From: an uncultured Jeotgalicoccus sp.
GTDB lineage: Bacteria; Bacillota; Bacilli; Staphylococcales; Salinicoccaceae
DNA: 11,412 nucleotides
Reading direction: 5' to 3'
Assembly (NCBI GenBank): GCA_947631305.1
Contig: CANRKV010000034.1
Coordinates: 1-11,412, forward strand
This document shows positions 6,370 through 11,412 of this stretch, in pieces. Under the pieces are notes generated by a model. The model was given only the letters and a program-made list of their open reading frames with translations. It was not told where the DNA came from and did no database searches. The translations under genes and the position numbers were made by a program. The stretch's first letter is position 1, and each line of letters begins with the position of its first letter.

Positions 6370-7062
6370 ATGTTAAATCAGAGGCTAAAGACAGTATCAG
6401 AATATATTGTTGGAGATGCACTTGTTGATATCGGTTCCGATCATGCGTATTTACCAATTTACGCTGTAAATGAAAACATTATTAAAAAAGCTATATGCGG
6501 AGAAATTGCCAGAGGACCTTATGATTCTTCTGTTAAAAACGTGCAGCAGAATAAATTATCCGATGAAATCAAAATCAGATTGGGAGACGGTTTATCTGTC
6601 CTTCGCAGTATGGATGATGCCGATACAATTACTATTTGCGGAATGGGCGGACCATTAATCGCAAGTATTATTGAAAGCGGGATGCAGTTCGTTCACGGTA
6701 CACCGCGCTTTATCGTGCAGGCAAATACTTATCCTTATCCAATCCGTAAAATTATGGCTGAACATAATTATAAGATTACCGAGGAACTGCAATTAAAAGA
6801 CGGCCCTCATTTTTACGATATTATTGTTTTTGACCATTCGGAAGAAACTGTTGAATACAGCGAAGCTGAACTGCGTTTTGGTCCTGTAAATATAGAAAAT
6901 AGAGAACCGGTGTTTATCGCACAGCTGGAACGTGAAAAGAGTCATATGGAGAAAATATTAAATGGTATCAACGATAGAGAGAAGAATATAGATAAAGTTG
7001 AGAGACTTGAATCTAATCTTAAATATGTCGATGAGGTGCTGGAGAATGTTAAAGATAAGTGA
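6370..7062 (+). CDS. trmK: tRNA (adenine-22-N1)-methyltransferase
   Basis: Methylates N1 of adenine 22 in the D-arm of bacterial tRNAs, using S-adenosylmethionine. The 230-residue protein has the Rossmann methyltransferase core at the N-terminus: motif I as VDIGSDHAYLP (19-29), an acidic SAM-contacting segment (CGEIARGPY, about 43-51), RLGDGL (70-75) and ICGMGGPLI (89-97), which is diagnostic of this family. The C-terminal part (about 180-230) is a charged coiled-coil-like extension, as in Bacillus subtilis TrmK (YqfN). Start ATG 6370 follows AGGAG (6358-6362) at seven bases. It overlaps the next gene by 17 bases, indicating co-expression with the Nif3-family gene. No clear promoter is visible between the cccA terminator and the start, so its transcription may depend on read-through. 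Confidence 0.94.
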   Translation: MLNQRLKTVSEYIVGDALVDIGSDHAYLPIYAVNENIIKKAICGEIARGPYDSSVKNVQQNKLSDEIKIRLGDGLSVLRSMDDADTITICGMGGPLIASIIESGMQFVHGTPRFIVQANTYPYPIRKIMAEHNYKITEELQLKDGPHFYDIIVFDHSEETVEYSEAELRFGPVNIENREPVFIAQLEREKSHMEKILNGINDREKNIDKVERLESNLKYVDEVLENVKDK

Positions 7063-8125
7063 TCTGCTAAAACAATTAAACGAAATTGCCCCATTTTCAG
7101 ATAGTGAAAAGTGGGATAATACAGGACTGCTGGTTGGTAATGAAGATGACACAGTCAGAGGTATTATTACTGCGCTTGACTGCAGTGCTGATACCGTCGA
7201 TGAAGCTGTCATGCAAAATGCCAACGTTATTATCAGTCATCATCCTTTAATTTTCCCTGAAATTTCAAAAGTGGTAAACGAAGGTCCGGGACTGGTTATC
7301 CGCAAACTGATTAAGAATGATATTAATTTGATTGCGATGCATACAAACCTGGATCATCAGAAGAATGGAGTCAGCCATATGATTGCAGCAGCACTCGGCT
7401 ATCCTGAAACTGAAATTCTGCTGCCCCAAAAAGGGAACTTCAAAAAACTCAGAGTGAATATAAATACTGAGGATAAAGAAGAGTTTAAACAGAATCTGCT
7501 GAAAAATGCACCGGTAGGTGACATGGGAGATTATACAGAAGTAAGCTATGAATACGAAGTCCATGGCCAGTTCAAACCTGAAGCAAAAGCCAATCCGACG
7601 ATTGGCGAGTCCGGGAAACTCGAACGTGTGGATGAGTATGTCATAGAATGTATTTTTGACGGCAGGGATCAGCACGCTGTGGTTGATGCAGTCAGAAAGT
7701 ATCATCCTTATGAAGAGCCCGCGTTTGACGTGTACAGTCTCGACAGAGAAGCTGACACGGGGTTGGGTGTTAAATTCAACTACGGGGATACACTCGGCAG
7801 TCTTGTTGAATTGATTGAAAACAAAACCGGGCTTAAAACTGTCAATGTCGTTAAAGCAGACGATAAAATCATTAACACTGCGGCTGTTATCGGCGGGGCA
7901 GGAATGAGCTACCGTGAAGATGCATTTAAGAGCGGCATAGACGTGCTCATTACGGGTGACGTTAAGTATCATGAAGCATATGATGCAAAGGCTGCAGGAC
8001 ATAACATAATCGACGCCGGTCATTACCTGGAAGTGATAATGACGTCGGCTCTTGCAGAGTTAATTGACGGACAGCTCGATGTTCCTGTTACAGCATCACA
8101 AGTATCAACAAATCCATTTGAATAA
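7046..8125 (+). CDS. Nif3-like dinuclear metal-centre protein (YqfO type)
   Basis: A widely conserved family (NIF3/DUF34, GTP cyclohydrolase I type 2-like) with a two-metal site; no agreed biochemical role. I place the start at ATG 7046 (359 residues, beginning MLKISDLLKQLNEIAP), because GAGGTG (7033-7038) lies seven bases upstream and family members start here. An in-frame ATG at 6998 would add 16 unrelated residues and a longer overlap. Metal ligands are visible in HHPLIF (H65, H66), HTNLD (H99, D103) and C-terminal HYLE (H326, E329). Between the halves (about residues 130-240) is the PII/CutA-like insert of the Bacillus/Staphylococcus form, ending near KYHPYEEPAFDVY. The start overlaps trmK by 17 bases, the usual partner in Firmicutes, suggesting but not proving a link to tRNA modification. 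Confidence 0.93.
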   Translation: MLKISDLLKQLNEIAPFSDSEKWDNTGLLVGNEDDTVRGIITALDCSADTVDEAVMQNANVIISHHPLIFPEISKVVNEGPGLVIRKLIKNDINLIAMHTNLDHQKNGVSHMIAAALGYPETEILLPQKGNFKKLRVNINTEDKEEFKQNLLKNAPVGDMGDYTEVSYEYEVHGQFKPEAKANPTIGESGKLERVDEYVIECIFDGRDQHAVVDAVRKYHPYEEPAFDVYSLDREADTGLGVKFNYGDTLGSLVELIENKTGLKTVNVVKADDKIINTAAVIGGAGMSYREDAFKSGIDVLITGDVKYHEAYDAKAAGHNIIDAGHYLEVIMTSALAELIDGQLDVPVTASQVSTNPFE

Positions 8126-8130
8126 ATAAA

Positions 8131-8170
8131 AAGACTGCGAAATCAAGATTTTTGATTTCGCAGTCTTATT
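8131..8170. terminator. Bidirectional terminator between the Nif3-family gene and ispH
   Basis: AAGACTGCGAAATCA (8131-8145) pairs perfectly with TGATTTCGCAGTCTT (8153-8167), with one further A-T pair closing a five-base loop. A T-rich run follows on the plus strand (ATTTTATT) and on the minus strand (TTTATTTATT). It sits 5 bases after the plus-strand stop and 3 bases from the ispH stop, so it serves both convergent genes. Confidence 0.93.
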
Positions 8171-9133
8171 TTATTCCATCACCTGAACAGGTGTAGGGTT
8201 TTTAATTTTTGGTAAAATCTTAGCCATCGGTACTGATGACTGCGGTGCAGTCTGCTGCTCAATATTGTAGTTCTTAATATACGTAATTACTTCTTTAACG
8301 ATTGGTGTCGGTGTAGAAGCACCTGCAGTAACTGCAACTTTTTCAACGCCTTCAAGCCATTCGTTTTTCAGTTCGTTTAACGAACTGATACGGTAAGCAT
8401 TCGTATGAGCAATTTCTTTTGAAACCTGTGTCAGACGGTTAGAGTTGTTACTCTTAGGGTCGCCGACTACGATAAGAAGATCAGCTTCTCCTGCCTGCTC
8501 TGCGACAGCTTCCTGTCTGACCTGAGTTGCGAGACAGATTTCCTTGTGGACTTCAATGTGCGGGAACTGCACTTTAAGTTCGTCCATAATATGGCTGACA
8601 TCCCATTGGCTCATCGTCGTCTGGTTTGTAACGATAAGTTTTTTATCTGCAAGGTGGTCCGGCAGAGTTGCAACGTCTTCCTGAGTTTCAATTAAATGAA
8701 CGTGATCCGGTGAAACACCAATCGCACCTTCAGGTTCGGGGTGATCTTTTTTACCGATGTAGATAACATCATAATCATCAGCAGTTTTTTCTCTGATCAG
8801 ATCATGTGTGAATTCCACATCAGGACATGTTGCATCGATGCAGACAAGACCTTTTTCTTTGGCACGTGCTTTTACCTGTGGGGAAACACCATGTGCTGTA
8901 AAGATAACAGTACCGTTTTCAATCTGCTCGAGGATTTCAAGACGGTTCGGACCGTCAAGTGTGATGATGCCTTCTTCTTCAAATGCATCTGTCACATGTT
9001 TATTGTGTACAATCATACCTAAAATATATATAGGACGCGGCAGCGACTGATCTAAAGAAGCGTTGCGTGCAATCACCATAGCATCAACAACACCGTAACA
9101 GTAACCGCGCGGTGAGATTTTTATAATATCCAT
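8171..9133 (-). CDS. ispH: 4-hydroxy-3-methylbut-2-enyl diphosphate reductase (IspH/LytB)
   Basis: Last step of the MEP (non-mevalonate) isoprenoid pathway: reduces HMBPP to IPP and DMAPP with a [4Fe-4S] cluster. The 320-residue protein keeps the three cluster cysteines, C12 (GYCYGV), C103 (ATCPDV) and C200 (EICLAT). It also keeps the substrate residues H43 (IVHNKHV), H81 (TAHGVSP), H131 and E133 (HPEPEG) and the NQTTMS stretch (170-175), plus NSNRL and TAGAST. The GYCYGVVDAM form is that of Bacillus IspH (YqfP). A Lys/Pro-rich tail (about 290-320) is the only unremarkable extension. ATG 9133 is preceded by AAGGAGGAG about nine bases upstream. It is a single-gene unit with its own promoter and terminator, convergent with the Nif3-family gene and divergent from cshB. 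Staphylococcus aureus uses mevalonate instead, so this gene helps to exclude that genus. Confidence 0.96.
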   Translation of the reverse strand: MDIIKISPRGYCYGVVDAMVIARNASLDQSLPRPIYILGMIVHNKHVTDAFEEEGIITLDGPNRLEILEQIENGTVIFTAHGVSPQVKARAKEKGLVCIDATCPDVEFTHDLIREKTADDYDVIYIGKKDHPEPEGAIGVSPDHVHLIETQEDVATLPDHLADKKLIVTNQTTMSQWDVSHIMDELKVQFPHIEVHKEICLATQVRQEAVAEQAGEADLLIVVGDPKSNNSNRLTQVSKEIAHTNAYRISSLNELKNEWLEGVEKVAVTAGASTPTPIVKEVITYIKNYNIEQQTAPQSSVPMAKILPKIKNPTPVQVME

Positions 9134-9157
9134 AAGTAGAACTCCTCCTTACATCTG

Positions 9158-9185
9158 ATTATACTTAATTTTACGGGATATTCAA
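9158..9185 (-). promoter_or_regulatory. Promoter of ispH
   Basis: On the minus strand, TTGAAT (9185-9180), a 16-base spacer and a perfect TATAAT (9163-9158). It would start transcription around 9151, giving a leader of about 18 bases that includes the AAGGAGGAG ribosome-binding site. Confidence 0.75.
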
Positions 9186-9186
9186 A

Positions 9187-9202
9187 TCATCCAAATGGAT
9201 GA
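9187..9202. repeat. Perfect short dyad just upstream of the ispH -35
   Basis: TCATCC (9187-9192) and GGATGA (9197-9202) are perfect reverse complements around AAAT. The dyad begins one base beyond the ispH -35 and lies in the ispH-cshB divergent region. Its position fits an operator or activator site; no known regulator motif was recognised. Confidence 0.45.
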
Positions 9203-9235
9203 ACGATTATTATAGCGTAAATATGCATTTTTAGT

Positions 9236-9241
9236 TATAAT
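9236..9241 (+). promoter_or_regulatory. Possible -10 element of the cshB-nfo unit
   Basis: A perfect TATAAT lies 33 bases before the cshB ATG, but no recognisable -35 or extended -10 TG accompanies it. It is the best plus-strand candidate in the 9134-9274 gap; use is uncertain. Confidence 0.35.
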
Positions 9242-9274
9242 TGATAAGGAGTTTGAAAGGGACAGGTGACATAT

Positions 9275-10612
9275 ATGTCAAATGCATTTAAAAGATTTGA
9301 ATTTAACAACACAATGCTCGATGCAATAGAGAAGGTCGGGTTTACACATCCGACAATGGTGCAGGAGCGCGTGATACCTCGTATATTGAAAGGCAGTAAT
9401 GTTGTTGCACAGTCAGCAACAGGGAGCGGGAAGAGCCATGCCTTTTTACTGCCGCTTATTTACAATATCGACGGCACAAAGAAAACGCCTCAGGTTATAG
9501 TAATGGCGCCGACGAGAGAACTTGCTAAACAGCTGGATAACATGGCGAGAAAAGTTCTCGAATCATTCGATGATATCAGCTGCCGTGCATTTATCGGCGG
9601 AACGGAAATGAAACGCGATGAAGAGCGTGCACGTCAAAATCCTCAGCTTGTTATTGGAACACCGACACGAATTAAGGATCTAATCGATAATCAGGCACTC
9701 GATATTCACTCTGCGAAGTCTGTTGTAATCGATGAAGCAGACTTAATGGTAGATTTAGGCTTTATGGCCGACGTCGACTATATATCCAACCGCATTTCGA
9801 CAGCAAGCCAGTTTCTGGTCTTTTCGGCCACTATCCCTGAACCGGTAAAACACTTTATGGAAAAATACATTGGTGAAACTGAAATTATTGTAATTGATAC
9901 ACCGCTTAACAAAGCGTCTATTCATTACAGCCTTGTACCTGTAAAAGGAAGCAGCAGATTAGAGAAAACTCTCGAGTTGACTAAAAATATTACTCCGTAT
10001 ATCGGATTAATTTTTGCCAATTCACGTGAACGTGCCGATGAATTGTATGCTTATTTAAAAGAAGCAGGCATAAACGTTGGATTATTCCACGGGGGATTAA
10101 AGCCGCGTGAAAGAACACAGGAAATTAAAAAAATAGAAAATCTTGACTACCACTGGGTTGTTGCAAGTGACCTGGCTTCAAGAGGACTGGATTTTGACGG
10201 TGCATCACATGTCATTAACTACGATATTCCGAAGCAGATTGAATTCTTTACTCACAGAGTAGGGCGTGTCGGCAGAGGACAATACAGCGGTGTTGCGATT
10301 ACTCTTTACGAGCCGAGTGAACAAAACGAAATTGATGCTCTAGAAGGCAAAGGGTATGTTTTCAATCATGAAGATATCCGCGGCGGTGAGCTGAAAGAAA
10401 TTAAAGACCGTACGCAGCGTGCAGGCAGAAATACACGCAGCAAGACGAACAAAACACAAAATTACAAAGTGCGTAGCCCTAAAAAAGTAAAACCTGGCTA
10501 TAAAAAGAAAATTAAGTTCCAAAAAGAAGAACTTGAACGTCAGGAACGCAGACGTTATGCAAAAGCAAAATCTCGTAATGAGAAAAAACGAAATAAAAAA
10601 GATAATAAGTAG
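9275..10612 (+). CDS. cshB: DEAD-box ATP-dependent RNA helicase CshB
   Basis: Unwinds structured RNA using ATP; in Bacillus, CshB is linked to cold adaptation and ribosome assembly. With the ATG at 9275 the protein has 445 residues. Motifs in order: Q motif (F23 to Q30, PTMVQ), motif I ATGSGKS (about 48-54; Ser for the usual Thr), PTRELA (79-84), GTPTRI, DEAD (about 153-156), SAT (about 184-186), SDLASRGLDFDG, and HRVGRVGRG (about 327-335). A long Lys/Arg-rich tail (about 380-445) is probably a disordered RNA-binding extension, as in staphylococcal CshB. An in-frame GTG at 9266 would add three residues. I prefer ATG 9275, because AGGTG (9264-9268) lies six bases before it and the family begins near here. 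nfo follows 12 bases later with its ribosome-binding site at the cshB stop, so the two are an operon. Confidence 0.95.
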   Translation: MSNAFKRFEFNNTMLDAIEKVGFTHPTMVQERVIPRILKGSNVVAQSATGSGKSHAFLLPLIYNIDGTKKTPQVIVMAPTRELAKQLDNMARKVLESFDDISCRAFIGGTEMKRDEERARQNPQLVIGTPTRIKDLIDNQALDIHSAKSVVIDEADLMVDLGFMADVDYISNRISTASQFLVFSATIPEPVKHFMEKYIGETEIIVIDTPLNKASIHYSLVPVKGSSRLEKTLELTKNITPYIGLIFANSRERADELYAYLKEAGINVGLFHGGLKPRERTQEIKKIENLDYHWVVASDLASRGLDFDGASHVINYDIPKQIEFFTHRVGRVGRGQYSGVAITLYEPSEQNEIDALEGKGYVFNHEDIRGGELKEIKDRTQRAGRNTRSKTNKTQNYKVRSPKKVKPGYKKKIKFQKEELERQERRRYAKAKSRNEKKRNKKDNK

Positions 10613-10624
10613 AGGTTGATATAA

Positions 10625-11412
10625 ATGTTATTGGGATCACATGTTTCGATGAGCGGTAAAAAAATGCTGGAAGAGTCAGTGACTACTGCAGCAGATTACG
10701 GTGCATCTACATTTATGATTTATACCGGTGCACCGCAAAATACGCGCCGTAAAAAAATTGAAGATCTGAATATCGAAAAAGGGCAGCAGGCGATGGCGGA
10801 ACTCGGCATTAAAAATTTTGTCGTCCACGCACCTTATATTATTAATATCGCAAATACTGAAAAAGCTCATGTCTTCAATTTAGGCGTTGAATTTTTACAG
10901 GAAGAAATCGTCCGTACTGAAGCACTTGGTGCAAAACAGATTGTACTTCACCCCGGTGCACACGTCGGTGCCGGCAGTGAAGCAGGAATTAAGCAGATTG
11001 TTAAAGGGCTTAACGAAGTATTATCTAACGATAACGATGTGCAGATTGCATTGGAAACGATGGCGGGTAAAGGCTCTGAAATCGGACGTACATTTGAAGA
11101 AATTGCACATATTATGGACGGAGTTACGAACAACGAACGTTTGAGTGTCACATTCGATACGTGTCATGTTCACGACGCAGGCTATGATATTAAAAACGAT
11201 TTTGACGGTGTGTTAAATGAGTTTGATAAACTTGTTGGTATCGACCGTATTAAAATTCTTCACATGAATGATTCTAAAAATCCAATTGGCGCACATAAAG
11301 ACAGACATGAAAACTTTGGTTTTGGCCATATCGGATTTGATGCACTGGCTTATATTATAAACCATCCGGAATTTACTGACGTTCCAAAAATATTAGAAAC
11401 TCCATTCGTCGG
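10625..11412 (+). CDS. nfo: Endonuclease IV, AP endonuclease (3' end outside window)
   Basis: Base-excision repair enzyme that nicks DNA 5' to abasic sites and trims blocked 3' ends, using three zinc ions. I translated 262 complete codons; the family is about 280-300 residues, so only the C-terminal end is missing. It begins MLLGSHVSMSGKKML, typical of the family. All nine metal ligands can be placed: H68 (VVHAPY), H109 (LHPGAH), E144 (ALET), D178 and H181 (FDTCH), H213 (LHMND), D226 and H228 (KDRHEN), and E258 (LETPFV). ATG 10625 follows AGAGGT (10611-10616), which overlaps the cshB stop, so translation is likely coupled to cshB. The same cshB-nfo pair occurs in Bacillus and Staphylococcus. 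Confidence 0.97.
   Translation, partial: MLLGSHVSMSGKKMLEESVTTAADYGASTFMIYTGAPQNTRRKKIEDLNIEKGQQAMAELGIKNFVVHAPYIINIANTEKAHVFNLGVEFLQEEIVRTEALGAKQIVLHPGAHVGAGSEAGIKQIVKGLNEVLSNDNDVQIALETMAGKGSEIGRTFEEIAHIMDGVTNNERLSVTFDTCHVHDAGYDIKNDFDGVLNEFDKLVGIDRIKILHMNDSKNPIGAHKDRHENFGFGHIGFDALAYIINHPEFTDVPKILETPFV

Noticed and set aside
7265..8023. A 252-codon open frame on the minus strand opposite the Nif3-family gene.
   Set aside because: Its translation is rich in Cys, Phe and Ile without a recognisable domain, and it lies fully inside a well-supported gene on the other strand; it is an antisense shadow.
8741..9050. Two overlapping plus-strand frames (93 and 80 codons) opposite ispH.
   Set aside because: They are frame shadows of ispH, which has all family residues; neither has a convincing ribosome-binding site or domain.
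10887..11144. An 85-codon plus-strand frame inside nfo.
   Set aside because: It is a shifted frame within nfo, whose own frame carries all nine zinc ligands without interruption.
1..11412. A mobile element, phage remnant, defence system or CRISPR array.
   Set aside because: Every gene is a recognised core gene with intact family motifs; no repeat array, transposase, integrase or terminal repeats were seen, and codon use looks even throughout by eye.

Overview
The window is an ordinary, densely packed stretch of the chromosomal core of a low-to-moderate GC Firmicute. Gene order (glyS, ccpN, a PPDK-regulatory-protein gene, dnaG, rpoD, cccA, trmK, a Nif3-family gene, ispH, cshB, nfo) is that of the dnaG-rpoD neighbourhood of Bacillales. 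Single-chain glycyl-tRNA synthetase, a 368-residue SigA and a CshB-type helicase point to the Staphylococcaceae side of the order. A c-type cytochrome and the MEP-pathway enzyme IspH, which Staphylococcus aureus is not expected to have, argue against Staphylococcus itself. An early-branching relative such as Jeotgalicoccus or Salinicoccus is my best guess; this is inference, not a database match.

Layout. 1-1199 (minus): first 399 codons of glyS, cut by the window edge. 1200-1480: glyS leader with a glycine T-box riboswitch, and two back-to-back promoters for glyS and the rightward operon. 1496-5833 (plus): ccpN, ppsR/yqfL-type gene, dnaG and rpoD, tightly spaced. 5834-6352: cccA with its own promoter region (overlapped by a dyad) and a strong terminator. 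6370-8125: trmK and nif3, overlapping by 17 bases. 8131-8170: a shared bidirectional terminator. 8171-9133 (minus): ispH with its own promoter. 9275-10612: cshB, followed after 12 bases by nfo, which runs off the right edge after 262 complete codons.

How the genes fit together. The core is the macromolecular-synthesis group: tRNA charging (GlyRS), replication priming (DnaG), transcription initiation (SigA), tRNA modification (TrmK), RNA remodelling (CshB) and base-excision repair (Nfo). Attached upstream is the CcpN regulatory pair, which in Bacillus subtilis controls gluconeogenesis. CccA (respiration) and IspH (isoprenoid precursors) are single-gene units with their own signals inside this row.

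I found no mobile element, CRISPR array, rRNA/tRNA gene, or undescribed multigene system. The best items for follow-up are regulatory: the T-box, the dyads by the cccA and ispH promoters, a promoter candidate inside dnaG, and the terminator directly ahead of trmK. No stretch over 300 bases lacks a gene; the longest gap (1200-1495) is filled by the T-box and the divergent promoters.
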